A stretch of 43,897 nt of DNA, taken from Alcanivorax sp. GTDB taxonomy: Bacteria > Pseudomonadota > Gammaproteobacteria > Pseudomonadales > Alcanivoracaceae. Below are positions 1-8,278 of this stretch, piece by piece. The translations under genes and the position numbers were made by a program. The notes beneath the pieces were generated by a model, which was not told where the DNA came from, made no database searches, and saw only the letters and a program-made list of their open reading frames with translations. Numbering within the stretch: the stretch's first letter is position 1; each line of letters begins with the position of its first letter. The stretch is taken from assembly GCF_002733835.1 (NCBI RefSeq), contig NZ_NVWY01000040.1:1-43897 (forward strand), written 5' to 3'.

Positions 1-34
1 CCTGAAAGACATCCTTCATCCTGAGCCTGACAGG

Positions 35-69
35 CACAAAAAAAGCGAACCTCAAATGAGGTTCGCTTT
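35..69 (-). terminator. Rho-independent terminator of the 545-aa lipoprotein gene
   Basis: A 12-bp perfect stem (42-53 with 58-69) has a 4-base loop. On the minus strand it is followed by an uninterrupted run of seven T. It lies about 70 bp downstream of the stop codon of the minus-strand lipoprotein gene and is oriented to end that transcript. Confidence 0.85.
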
Positions 70-136
70 ATGAGGCTGCCAACTGTGGGACAGCAGTGGG
101 GGCACGCCCCCCTCTTACCTGGATACAAACGAGGTG

Positions 137-1774
137 TTATTGAGGAAGAACCTCACCTTCGCCAACAGGGTTGGCCTCATCGCTGACAAAGAACCCGAGC
201 AAGCTCTCGGTAGAGCCAGCAATATGACGGAAATCGACAATCACAGCATCCGAGCCACTGTTCTTGATCGGCGCAAGCGTCCAACTGCCGGTATTACCCG
301 GAGTGCCTTCAGTGAACCTCAGGGTGCCGCTTGTCGTGGCTTCCCAAGGTGCATTAATCGGGTTTGATTCTCCATCGTCCACGAAGGTCATCGTGCCCGT
401 GCCATCTTCGTTGAGATAAATATTGGCCTTGTCATTTTCGCCAACCAGGTCAATGCTGAAATCAATCTCCATCCCTTCGAAGAAGCCATCTTCTTCACGC
501 TCGACGATAACAGTACTGGCATTCCCGGCCAGGTCTTCCAGCTCCACAGCGAAACGGCCGATACGGCTGAAACTAAAGCTGCCGTCGTCAACATGAGTAA
601 AGGCCAGGTCGCCCCACGGTTGCTGTTCATAGGACTCAAGCGCATTAGGAGAATCTGCATCATACAGCCCCCCCGGCCCGTCCGTTTCAGCCTCAACACT
701 GGAGATAGTGAAAGCGCCACCGCTAGTCGAATAGGTTCCCCACTCGGAAGACACCTCTATCGGAGAGGCGCCCTCATAGGATTCCTCATTGGCATTGTGC
801 GCTATGGTGTAGTTGGAATCGTCCAGAATCGTCAGCACATTGAAAGCGCCGCCCTCTTCTGCCAGATACCAGGCACCGACAAGCGGATTTGTCGAACTTT
901 CAATCGCCGTAAACGTCACCGTATTGTCTACGAATTGATCATCCGACAGCTCTTCCGTGACAGTAAGAACAAACTCACTATCGGCCAACTGTAATGTCAC
1001 GGTTTCACCTGACAGATCAGACAACCCACCACTATTATCGGATTCACCGGACACCGTCAGGGTTAAGTCGCCAGATACGGGATCCCAGGTATAGGTTCCC
1101 CATTCGGCAGTTGCAGCCTCTTGATCACCATCATCAGCATTTGAATGAGCAATGATGTAGCGATCATAATCCAGGAAACTCAATACATTGCGGCCATAGT
1201 CGTCTACAAACAGCCAACTGCCGCGTAGATCGGCCTGCTGAGAGGCGGCGAAATGCGCTTCGGCCTCTTCTTCTGTTACCAGGGTTTCACCGATCGCCGT
1301 TTGCGCCTCGGTTTCAAAAGCGCCGGCAGGCTGATTCACCTCTACATCCTTGCCAACAAAGCTATCAAGCGTTTGCTGACTAATGGTGATGCCGTTGTCA
1401 GGATTGCCGTCATCATCCAGGGTCTGCAGCAACCGCAGTACATTGGTTACCACATCCGCATCGTTACCGTCGGCCATATCCGCCGGCGTGACACGCCCGG
1501 TTGCCGTTACGGCTGGCAGTTCGGTATCGCCAATGCTAAAGATGACGGTATCACCCTCAACATAATTGTATTCCCCCAGAGCCGTGGTCGTTCCACTCTT
1601 GTTCCCTGGGGACGTCTGATAGCTGATACCCGCGACCGCGCTATCGGTGAATACCCCTGTCTCCGTCTTTGCGGAAGGCTCTGGCGCCTTACCACCACCG
1701 GACGAGGAGCCCCCGCCCCCACAGGCAGTGAGCATTACCGCCAGCGCCAATGATCCATACTTGAATGTTTTCAT
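137..1774 (-). CDS. Surface lipoprotein with duplicated lipocalin-like repeats (545 aa)
   Basis: Predicted outer-membrane lipoprotein. A short hydrophobic signal ends in the lipobox LTAC followed by GGGG and a Ser/Gly linker. No Asp follows the Cys, which fits sorting to the outer membrane. Residues about 35-160 form a compact domain (GVFTDSAVAGISYQT, then YNYVEGDTVIFSIGD and DDDGNPDNGI) that is also found in the 689-aa lipoprotein at 4801-6870. Two tandem repeats follow, opening GSWLFVDDYG and GAWYLAEEGG, each with an IAH.N motif and an EWGTY motif. A further beta-rich C-terminus completes the protein. The ATG at 1774 is preferred because GGAGGG lies 3 bases upstream, and because the upstream palindrome and -10 (1812-1856) would fall inside a longer reading frame. 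No enzymatic motif is seen and the function is unknown. It is the last member of the putative palindrome regulon. Confidence 0.85.
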   Translation of the reverse strand: MKTFKYGSLALAVMLTACGGGGSSSGGGKAPEPSAKTETGVFTDSAVAGISYQTSPGNKSGTTTALGEYNYVEGDTVIFSIGDTELPAVTATGRVTPADMADGNDADVVTNVLRLLQTLDDDGNPDNGITISQQTLDSFVGKDVEVNQPAGAFETEAQTAIGETLVTEEEAEAHFAASQQADLRGSWLFVDDYGRNVLSFLDYDRYIIAHSNADDGDQEAATAEWGTYTWDPVSGDLTLTVSGESDNSGGLSDLSGETVTLQLADSEFVLTVTEELSDDQFVDNTVTFTAIESSTNPLVGAWYLAEEGGAFNVLTILDDSNYTIAHNANEESYEGASPIEVSSEWGTYSTSGGAFTISSVEAETDGPGGLYDADSPNALESYEQQPWGDLAFTHVDDGSFSFSRIGRFAVELEDLAGNASTVIVEREEDGFFEGMEIDFSIDLVGENDKANIYLNEDGTGTMTFVDDGESNPINAPWEATTSGTLRFTEGTPGNTGSWTLAPIKNSGSDAVIVDFRHIAGSTESLLGFFVSDEANPVGEGEVLPQ

Positions 1775-1811
1775 GTTCCCTCCAGTGCGAATAAAACTCT
1801 TCGAGGACACT

Positions 1812-1856
1812 AGAAGACCACTGGCGTCCCCGGCGCGCATCCCCCAAATTGGGGAT
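1812..1856 (-). promoter_or_regulatory. Palindromic operator (1839-1856) plus -10-like box, lipoprotein 1
   Basis: The operator reads ATCCCCCAAATTGGGGAT; adding the flanking C and G gives a 20-bp box with 7-bp perfect arms. On the minus strand a weak -10-like TCTTCT (1817-1812) starts exactly 21 bp after the palindrome. The same 45-bp layout recurs at 4386, 6935 and 9261. The implied transcript would start near 1805, giving a leader of about 31 nt. No good -35 is present, as expected for an activator-dependent promoter. Confidence 0.7.
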
Positions 1857-2049
1857 GAGCAGCAACTAACTGTTAACCCCTTGGTATTCAGGCGGGGGCT
1901 GATAGGAAAAGGAGAATCAGCCCGCGCTGGAGAGCAGAAAAGGCGTGCGGGAAGGGGGCATCTGGCGTTGTACAGACTGTACCGAGAAAGGGGGGGAGAG
2001 GCGCAGAAAATAACCTCGGCGTGACGGTAAGAGCACCGCGACATAGCAA

Positions 2050-2226
2050 GCCACCGTCACTCCGGAGTTATTCGCTACGCTCACCCCTTCGGGGCCAGAC
2101 GTCGTCTGCTCTGCGCTTCACTTGTGCCCCGGAGTCTCCCTCAAAGCATCGTAGCCTTTTCAAACACTCTGCCAACGGAAGGAGATCCCGGGGCGAGCCC
2201 GGGATGACGGTGGGTTATTGGTTTGC
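2050..2226. repeat. Intergenic repeat modules, copy 1
   Basis: Most of the gene-free stretch 1857-2226. It holds two modules that recur, diverged and in swapped order, at 4612-4795. One is a CCCCTTCGGGG-centred block (about 2057-2140). The other is AACGGAAGGAGATCCCGG followed by the hairpin ATCCCGGG-GCGAG-CCCGGGAT (2185-2205). The hairpin lies just downstream of the 696-aa lipoprotein stop codon but has no T-run. No open reading frame here has a convincing start or composition. Confidence 0.5.
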
Positions 2227-4317
2227 TTAGTCTGCCGTAAAGTTCAGGGTGAAATGACACACGGATTTCTGGCTGTCGTTATTCCATGTCCAGGTTTCCG
2301 TTCCCGTGATCGTTCCCGTTATCTTCGGTGACTCACCCGGGTGATAGGTGGCTTCCCAGTTATAGGATTCCTGTGTATAGAAGTAATAACAGCGTTGCTG
2401 CCCGTCTGCATCACAGCCTTCGTTTTCCCAAACCACATCACCAACCTCTGACAGAGAGAGGATTCGGGTATCTTTGTCATAAGAGCCAGAATCACTGTAG
2501 CTGCCATCTTCATCGGTTCCTTCCAGCGTAAACTGGTCCAGGTCAGCCTTCAGCTTCCAGGTTTCCGAGAAACTTGAGCTATCACCGACGACCAGATCAC
2601 CAATCGTGCAGCGCATACTGTCATTGTACGGAGGGTTGTTGGCCTCAATCAGCGCACCGGGTTGATAACTGGCGACGGTTTCCGTGATCGTCAAATCCAG
2701 CGTTGTCACAGAGTTGGTCGGCTCTGGATCAATGCCGTCCTCAATCCCGTCATCATCCGAGTCAGGGTCAAAATCATTCGGGTCCTGGCCGTTGGGCAGG
2801 CCGTCACCATCGATATCATCATCGGCCACGTCCCCTACGCCATCATTGTCAAAATCTTCCTGGCCAGGATTAGGGATAAGAGGGGCGTTATCCAGATCAT
2901 CAATCACGCCGTCCTCATCCGTATCCTCTTCACAGGCATCACCAATGCCATTGCTGTTAGCATCGGTCTGACTGGTATTGGGGGTCAGGCGGCAGTTGTC
3001 AGAAGTGTCGGCAACGCCGTCCCCATCATCGTCGCTGTCACACACATCACCCTGGCCATCGCTGTCGGTATCCAGCTGGCTGGCATTGGGGATTGCCGGG
3101 CAATTATCTTCGGCGTCGATGATCTCATCGTTATCCGCATCCAGATCACAGGCATCGCCGATACCATCATTATCGCCATCCGCCTGGTTAAAATTCGGCG
3201 TTTCCGGGCAGTTGTCTTCATGATCCAGGATTTCATCGTTGTCCATGTCCTGGTCACAGGCATCCCCTGTACCATCGGCATCCTCATCCTCCTGGTTCGG
3301 GTTGGCGATGCCAGGACAGTTGTCTGCGCTGTCAAGGTGGCCATCCAGGTCGCTATCCGCTTCCAGATCTGGGTTTTCCACGGTTTCATCCAGATCCTCG
3401 GGGGGATCCACCTCGACTCCGGTTTGTTCTGTTTCTGATGCCAGCAAATCTTCCATGTCACTGATAAGAGTATCGGTGCCCGGCACCTTAACCACGCTCA
3501 GGTCCTGGCTCAGATCATCTACCACATTGGTACCGGAAAACCCGGAGATAGGGGCGCCATCAACTTCCCCGTCTACAATTCCATCGCTGGCGTCTTCTGC
3601 CAGCATGGCGATAACCTCATCGGAGGACGCCGGCGTACTTGTTCTACCCCCGATCCCGGTAGCTACGGCAACCAGCGCTTCATTCGCCATGCGATATTTC
3701 ACGACGGAGGAGAAATCCGCCTCCTCCATGCCTTCCACATAGAGAGGCGGTGTTTCAAACAGATTCAGGGCTGGATCGATACCAAACCCCAGCGTGGTAG
3801 CGACTTGCGCCTGCGCCGCAGCAAGCTCGCTATCGAAGTTTTCTGTTGTGAGCGCTTTATTGCTCAACAGCTCTACCACCATTGTGGTCATCGGCGTCGC
3901 ATAAACCGGCTGATTTCCACTCAATTGCGACTGGGTCACAATGGTTTTCAGCGTCTGCATGGCGGCACTGCCGTCATCGGTGGACAAGTCCGTGGTTTCT
4001 CCGTCGACGGTAATCACCAGCAGGAAAGGCCCCTCTACTGGCTTCAATGTCAGGCTTTCAATGGCTGCCTGCTGATTAGTGCGCGTTTCTCCGACACTCG
4101 CACCCTGCAAATTTTCCGCAGCCAAATCAATGCGATAAGCCGTGACGGGTGCATTGGCCAACGGCCCCTTCACGGCGGCCCCGGACATTTTCATCCCGGA
4201 GTTGTTCCCACCATTGTCGGCGGGCGCACTGCTGCTTCCACCACCGCCACAGGCGGACAACGCCGCCGCCACACCAATTGCCAACGCGCTTCGTATAAAC
4301 CGGCTCTTTGTCGTCAT
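2227..4317 (-). CDS. Lipoprotein with thrombospondin type 3 calcium-binding repeats (696 aa)
   Basis: Lipobox LSAC followed by GGGGSSS marks an outer-membrane or surface lipoprotein. Residues about 30-300 are an Ala/Thr-rich domain opening GAAVKGPLANAPVTAYRID, which resembles a carboxypeptidase-regulatory-like beta fold. Residues about 320-535 are a long run of thrombospondin type 3 repeats, with recurring DxDxDGxxDxxDNCP and GDACD motifs. In this family each repeat wraps Ca2+, and paired Cys residues brace the rod. The last 160 residues contain four Cys and no recognisable catalytic motif. The ATG at 4317 has GAGGG 8 bases upstream. Upstream in-frame codons at 4332 and 4374 are possible, but the inferred transcription start near 4379 leaves almost no leader for the latter. 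Probable role: calcium-stiffened surface spacer or adhesin (inference). Confidence 0.88.
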   Translation of the reverse strand: MTTKSRFIRSALAIGVAAALSACGGGGSSSAPADNGGNNSGMKMSGAAVKGPLANAPVTAYRIDLAAENLQGASVGETRTNQQAAIESLTLKPVEGPFLLVITVDGETTDLSTDDGSAAMQTLKTIVTQSQLSGNQPVYATPMTTMVVELLSNKALTTENFDSELAAAQAQVATTLGFGIDPALNLFETPPLYVEGMEEADFSSVVKYRMANEALVAVATGIGGRTSTPASSDEVIAMLAEDASDGIVDGEVDGAPISGFSGTNVVDDLSQDLSVVKVPGTDTLISDMEDLLASETEQTGVEVDPPEDLDETVENPDLEADSDLDGHLDSADNCPGIANPNQEDEDADGTGDACDQDMDNDEILDHEDNCPETPNFNQADGDNDGIGDACDLDADNDEIIDAEDNCPAIPNASQLDTDSDGQGDVCDSDDDGDGVADTSDNCRLTPNTSQTDANSNGIGDACEEDTDEDGVIDDLDNAPLIPNPGQEDFDNDGVGDVADDDIDGDGLPNGQDPNDFDPDSDDDGIEDGIDPEPTNSVTTLDLTITETVASYQPGALIEANNPPYNDSMRCTIGDLVVGDSSSFSETWKLKADLDQFTLEGTDEDGSYSDSGSYDKDTRILSLSEVGDVVWENEGCDADGQQRCYYFYTQESYNWEATYHPGESPKITGTITGTETWTWNNDSQKSVCHFTLNFTAD

Positions 4318-4385
4318 TTCCCCTACCCTCATTCGAGTTTCACCAACGGCAGCGCCTGTCGCACTGCCATTCATTCACTCAAAGA

Positions 4386-4430
4386 AAAGTAGCCATACTG
4401 AAAAAAATCCACATCCCCCAAATGGGGGAT
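4386..4430 (-). promoter_or_regulatory. Palindromic operator (4413-4430) plus -10 box, TSP3 lipoprotein
   Basis: ATCCCCCAAATGGGGGAT has 7-bp perfect arms (ATCCCCC / GGGGGAT) around AAAT. On the minus strand TACTTT (4391-4386) starts exactly 21 bp after the palindrome and fits a -10 element. The implied leader is about 62 nt. A run of seven T follows the operator on the minus strand. Same 45-bp architecture as at 1812, 6935 and 9261. Confidence 0.75.
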
Positions 4431-4611
4431 AAGCATTTGCTCACCGGGAAACCACTTCTTGCATCATTGCATGGGAGAAAAAAAGGGAACCAACCTACGC
4501 TTGAGAGCAAGAAAAGCCCTAATCCGTGAGGTGCGCAGGCTTGACTGATCAGGGCCTTGATCGATATACCCTTGATCTGACTACGAAAACTCGGCCCACG
4601 GGAAACATTGC

Positions 4612-4795
4612 CTCTAACGGCAGGAGATCCCGGACCAGGTCCGGGATTAGGCGGGATACATTCAAGGAAGTCGAATACGCCTCTTCCTGGTAATTCTCTG
4701 TACGACCCCTTCGGGGGCAGTCTCTGGCCGTTCTGCGCAGAGTCTTTACCCCGAAGCCTCTTTCCGGCTATTGGGAAACTGTCAGTTTCCCTGCC
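4612..4795. repeat. Intergenic repeat modules, copy 2
   Basis: Main content of the gene-free stretch 4431-4800. It carries AACGGCAGGAGATCCCGG with hairpin ATCCCGGA-CCAGG-TCCGGGAT (4627-4647), then a CCCCTTCGGGGG block (about 4688-4770). Both modules match copy 1 at 2050-2226. A separate near-perfect palindrome GGGAAACTGTCAGTTTCCC (4773-4791) lies 10 bases past the 689-aa lipoprotein stop and may stabilise or terminate that mRNA, although no T-run follows. No gene is seen. Confidence 0.5.
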
Positions 4796-4800
4796 AAATC

Positions 4801-6870
4801 TTATTCCTCAGGACAACCTGACCCTGGCTCCTCCATGATTGAAAGCGTGACCGGAATAGGATCAAAGTTATCGGCAAGGTCTACCTCTGTATCAATATAC
4901 ATATAGTAGGTTTTGCTGCTTTCCAGTTGCTCACTGAAAGGATCGCCATCCCACCCTCCGCTTGCCCCCATGCAACTTTCGTCGTCGCAGAGCCATGCCT
5001 GCACGTCAATCTCGCCAGCACTTGCATAACCGCAAAAAAAGCCGCTCGCTGACGGTGAAAAGGAAAAGCGATTACTCTCCCAGGTACTGTCAAAAATATA
5101 GCCTGAGACCTCACCGCCGGAGGATGGCACCGGCACGATGCTGTCTTCATCTATCCCCACATCACCAGATCCATCACCCGACCCATAATCGCCTGATGAC
5201 GTATCACCATCACCACAAGGGAGAAACGCTTCACCACCGATCAAATCCAGATAATCCTGGGTGTAGTAGAAGTAGGTTTTGTCAACCTCTACGGCGCAGG
5301 AGTAGGGATAACTGGATTTTGCAGGGCACTCACCGGAACGGTAGGAGTAGCCGAAAGAATCTTCCATAGCCAATAGCTCCTGCCTTGCCGCCTCTGTAGG
5401 AAGGGTGGCTTCTGTACAGGATCCATCAACAATAATATGCGCAGGGTAATCCCCCCCGCCGGTATCCAGGATTGCCTCACTTCCCTCAACATATTTGAAG
5501 ACCTGCTCTCCTCCCACGGAGACCATGACCTCAGCATAATCCAACGGAATGCCCGCCTCCTGTGCCTGGCGCTTGTCCTGGCAGCTGGCAATATTGTCGA
5601 AGCCGACCAGGCAATAATCGAAAGGATTCCCCTTGACGACACGTTCCGGGATTTGTTCGCTGCAATCAAAGGTTTCGCTGGTTTCCACGCCGGTAACATT
5701 ATTGCGATAAGTTCCTTCTACCGTCACATCCCCACCAAACGCCGACAGGGTGTAATTGCCAATGGGCATATATAGCTGATTGTCCGATGAACTGTTCTCG
5801 CCACAAACGGCCAGCTCTGTGGAGCCTGGGCCGCGCGTCGCCAATCCGAATTGAAAGGCATACAGCCCTTTACTGCTCGCTCCCTTGGTATTGAACAGCA
5901 ACCGGAAGGTACAGCCCTGCGCATCGGAGACCTCGATCATGCTGGCAGGGCTGGCAACCAGGCCATCATTGGATTCCACAATTTTTCCTCGGCCATAATC
6001 CCCAGTCCGCAAACCCAGTCCGGTAATACCGTTGGCCAGCCTTACGCTTGAGATCAGGTAAGCCTGACCGTTTTCATGCAGTACATCCGCAGGCTTCGTA
6101 AATTCGGGGTCTTGCGAACCTATGGCATAGGCACTGCTGTCGATAAGGAAGCTGTCGCCATTATTGAGGGACAGGGTCACGTTGAGGGGATCTGTGCTGG
6201 TGACACTCAGGTCAGCATCGGAAAAGCCCGCTGCGCAGCCTTCAAAGTAACCGTAATTGATAATTTCTATGGCATTGAAGTTCCCTGGGGCAATATCGGT
6301 GACGCGACTGCCTTGGGAGGTAAGAATCTCCATTTTCTGGAAATCCACTCTGGCAACCTCTGCCTCGGTCAGCATTTCCCCTTCACCCGCTGTATCAGCC
6401 AGCAAGCCTTGCACGTCGATCTCATTGGACCAGTCCAGGAAGGCATTGGTCGCCACCTCATTCACTGAACTGTCCAGCTGGATACCGTTATCCAGATTGC
6501 CATCGACATCAATGCTGACCAGATATTGGATCTTGAGAGTGCCTTCCGGAGAGAAGGCATCTGGAATCAGATGACTCAGCGGGGTATAGCCTGTGCCCGT
6601 CACGGTAGCCAGCAGGGTGTCACCCACAAAAAAATCGACGCTATCGCCCTGTTTGTACTGATAGCCTCCGCCAGCATCCACTTCACCTTGAATGCCAGAG
6701 CTGGTGACATAACGCAGGCCGGTTATCGGCCCCTGAATTTTGCCACTCCCCGCACTCTTTGCGGCGGCCGAGCTGCTGCCATCGCCGCCGCCCCCTCCGC
6801 CACCACAGGCCGTAATAACCAAAGCCAGCCCCATGGCCAGAATCTGCCTGACCGCTTGCACTCTATTCAT
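4801..6870 (-). CDS. Lipoprotein with C-terminal PPC-like beta domain (689 aa)
   Basis: The signal peptide ends in lipobox ITAC followed by a run of Gly. Residues about 35-170 share a domain with the 545-aa lipoprotein at 137-1774 (ITGLRYVTSSG, YQYKQGDSVDFFVGDTLLA, DVDGNLDNGI). The central region, about 170-560, is Cys-containing and not recognised. The last 100 residues (SGYIFDSTWESNRFSFSPSASGFF, then SKTYYMYIDTEVD) resemble bacterial pre-peptidase C-terminal (PPC) domains, which are beta-sandwiches on secreted proteins. An acidic Gly/Asp/Ser linker joins the parts. The ATG at 6870 gives an ideal signal peptide and has GGGGGC 6 bases upstream. The longer frame to 6969 would run into the operator. 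Role unknown; probably surface-exposed. Confidence 0.85.
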   Translation of the reverse strand: MNRVQAVRQILAMGLALVITACGGGGGGGDGSSSAAAKSAGSGKIQGPITGLRYVTSSGIQGEVDAGGGYQYKQGDSVDFFVGDTLLATVTGTGYTPLSHLIPDAFSPEGTLKIQYLVSIDVDGNLDNGIQLDSSVNEVATNAFLDWSNEIDVQGLLADTAGEGEMLTEAEVARVDFQKMEILTSQGSRVTDIAPGNFNAIEIINYGYFEGCAAGFSDADLSVTSTDPLNVTLSLNNGDSFLIDSSAYAIGSQDPEFTKPADVLHENGQAYLISSVRLANGITGLGLRTGDYGRGKIVESNDGLVASPASMIEVSDAQGCTFRLLFNTKGASSKGLYAFQFGLATRGPGSTELAVCGENSSSDNQLYMPIGNYTLSAFGGDVTVEGTYRNNVTGVETSETFDCSEQIPERVVKGNPFDYCLVGFDNIASCQDKRQAQEAGIPLDYAEVMVSVGGEQVFKYVEGSEAILDTGGGDYPAHIIVDGSCTEATLPTEAARQELLAMEDSFGYSYRSGECPAKSSYPYSCAVEVDKTYFYYTQDYLDLIGGEAFLPCGDGDTSSGDYGSGDGSGDVGIDEDSIVPVPSSGGEVSGYIFDSTWESNRFSFSPSASGFFCGYASAGEIDVQAWLCDDESCMGASGGWDGDPFSEQLESSKTYYMYIDTEVDLADNFDPIPVTLSIMEEPGSGCPEE

Positions 6871-6934
6871 GATGTCGCCCCCTTTCGCATGTATTCGATG
6901 AAACCCTTTCTTTCTCAATTCATCACAAAGAAGC

Positions 6935-6980
6935 AGGCTAACGGGGACAAACGATGCACACATCCCCAATATTGGGGATG
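6935..6980 (-). promoter_or_regulatory. Perfect 20-bp palindromic operator (6961-6980) plus -10 box, lipoprotein 3
   Basis: CATCCCCAATATTGGGGATG is a perfect 20-bp palindrome and the best copy of the family. On the minus strand TAGCCT (6940-6935) starts 21 bp after the 18-bp core. The implied leader is about 58 nt. The spacing is identical to that at 1812, 4386 and 9261, so chance is an unlikely explanation. Confidence 0.8.
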
Positions 6981-7041
6981 GGTAATCACTTACCGTTCAG
7001 ACCAGAAAATACAAAGCGTTTGAAATAAACCTGAATGAAAA

Positions 7042-8214
7042 CTAACCCGCACTGGAAAGCAGGAAAGGAACGCGGGGCTGAGTAACCTGCTGTTGGACAG
7101 GAAGGGCTCTGACCAGTTTGGTGAGCTGGGCCTGGCTGGTGACTTCGGTTTTGATAAAAATGCTTTTAATCTGGCTACGCACCGTGTGGAGAGAAACATT
7201 GCCACTGGCGGCAATATCCGCCGGCTTTTCGCCCTGCGCAACCAGGGCCGCAACACGCGCTTCCGCCGGGGTGAGATCCAGCAAGGAGGCGAGCTTGCCA
7301 AGATCCATCTGCGACTGCTGTTCGCCATCCACCAGATAGATAGCAACGTGCGCGGGGACCGGCATCAGGCTACTGTCTGCATCCGGGTGCAGGGGAATTA
7401 CCTGCATGAGCAAGGGCGTGCGCCCGCAACGCCATACCGGGACGACACCGCCAGTTACCGGGGCATGGACATTGCTGCCATCGAAGGAAGCGGCGAGCAG
7501 TCTATCCAGTAGATCTTGTGCGGCCTTGTTCTTTAGACGCAGTTTTCTGGTATGCATGCGAAGAGAGGGTTCTGCACGCAGCATTTCCCAGGCAGACTCG
7601 GAGGCGTACACCACCTCTTTGCGAACATTCAGCAACAACATGGCACCGAACCGGCCTTGTTGCTCCAGATAATCCTGCTGTTGTTTACGCTGGTGGATAA
7701 TTGCTTCAAGCCGAAGAGCGCGGCGAATATGTGGCGTTAGTGCATTAAAGGCATTGGTCTCGTTACGGGTAAAATGGCCCTGCCCGCCGGTACGCTGCAT
7801 AAACATCTGTATGGTCTGGCCTTCGTGCTGCCAAACCGTTCCGCTGGCACCATGGTGAATATCCAAACCACGGGCCCAATCATTGAAGAACTCGGACCGG
7901 TAGAACGTTTTCTGATCGCAGATACCATCCAGAAATGAGGAATAAAATTTACCCGGCGGCAGCGAAGCCAATCCGGGTCGCCAGGGGCAAAGGTTCACAT
8001 AGTGCTCTACAAACGCCTTGTGAGCACTGGCATCGGTGTTAACCTGCACGCCGTTGAACACTTGGTCGGCATCCTTGTTCATCACCAGGATACGCGCCGA
8101 ACGACTGCCAGACAGGCTCACCATCCGGTTCAGGAACTCCTGCCAGCCGGATTTTTCGTAAGGTGCGTAGTAGAGGGCGTCCAGTAAAGCATTCAGCCCT
8201 TTGCCAACAAACAT
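7042..8214 (-). CDS. LuxR-family transcriptional regulator, second of a tandem pair (390 aa)
   Basis: The C-terminal residues about 315-375 form a LuxR-type helix-turn-helix (LTPAEARVAALVAQGEKPADIA, then VSLHTVRSQIKSIFIKT). The N-terminal 300 residues match no autoinducer-binding or receiver domain that I recognise, but they open like the upstream paralogue (LLDALYYAPYEKSGWQEFLNRM against IMDAIYFAAHQRDGWQDCLDRI). The ATG at 8214 has AGAGG 6 bases upstream. It lies 64 bp downstream of the paralogue at 8279-9232 with no palindrome or terminator between them, so the two are probably co-transcribed. The two recognition helices are nearly the same, so the proteins may bind the same palindrome or form heterodimers (inference). 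The family acts in the cytoplasm as DNA-binding dimers. Confidence 0.9.
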   Translation of the reverse strand: MFVGKGLNALLDALYYAPYEKSGWQEFLNRMVSLSGSRSARILVMNKDADQVFNGVQVNTDASAHKAFVEHYVNLCPWRPGLASLPPGKFYSSFLDGICDQKTFYRSEFFNDWARGLDIHHGASGTVWQHEGQTIQMFMQRTGGQGHFTRNETNAFNALTPHIRRALRLEAIIHQRKQQQDYLEQQGRFGAMLLLNVRKEVVYASESAWEMLRAEPSLRMHTRKLRLKNKAAQDLLDRLLAASFDGSNVHAPVTGGVVPVWRCGRTPLLMQVIPLHPDADSSLMPVPAHVAIYLVDGEQQSQMDLGKLASLLDLTPAEARVAALVAQGEKPADIAASGNVSLHTVRSQIKSIFIKTEVTSQAQLTKLVRALPVQQQVTQPRVPFLLSSAG

Positions 8215-8278
8215 AACCCGCCTCTTTCTTCCCCCTGCTCAAACAATACCACAAAGATTATCGTCCCAAGCTCATGTC

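Noticed and set aside
1775..2044. 90-codon N-terminal extension of the 545-aa lipoprotein
   Set aside because: It would bury the lipobox signal and run through the palindrome and -10. The ATG at 1774 has a strong SD.
2662..3438. Long plus-strand reading frame opposite the TSP3 repeats
   Set aside because: It is the antisense shadow of the Asp-rich repeats, giving a low-complexity Ile/Val pattern. The minus-strand frame has a lipobox, a family match and a promoter.
4773..4791. GGGAAACTGTCAGTTTCCC as a terminator of lipoprotein 3
   Set aside because: Good palindrome just past the stop, but no T-run on the minus strand. Noted as a possible stabilising hairpin only.
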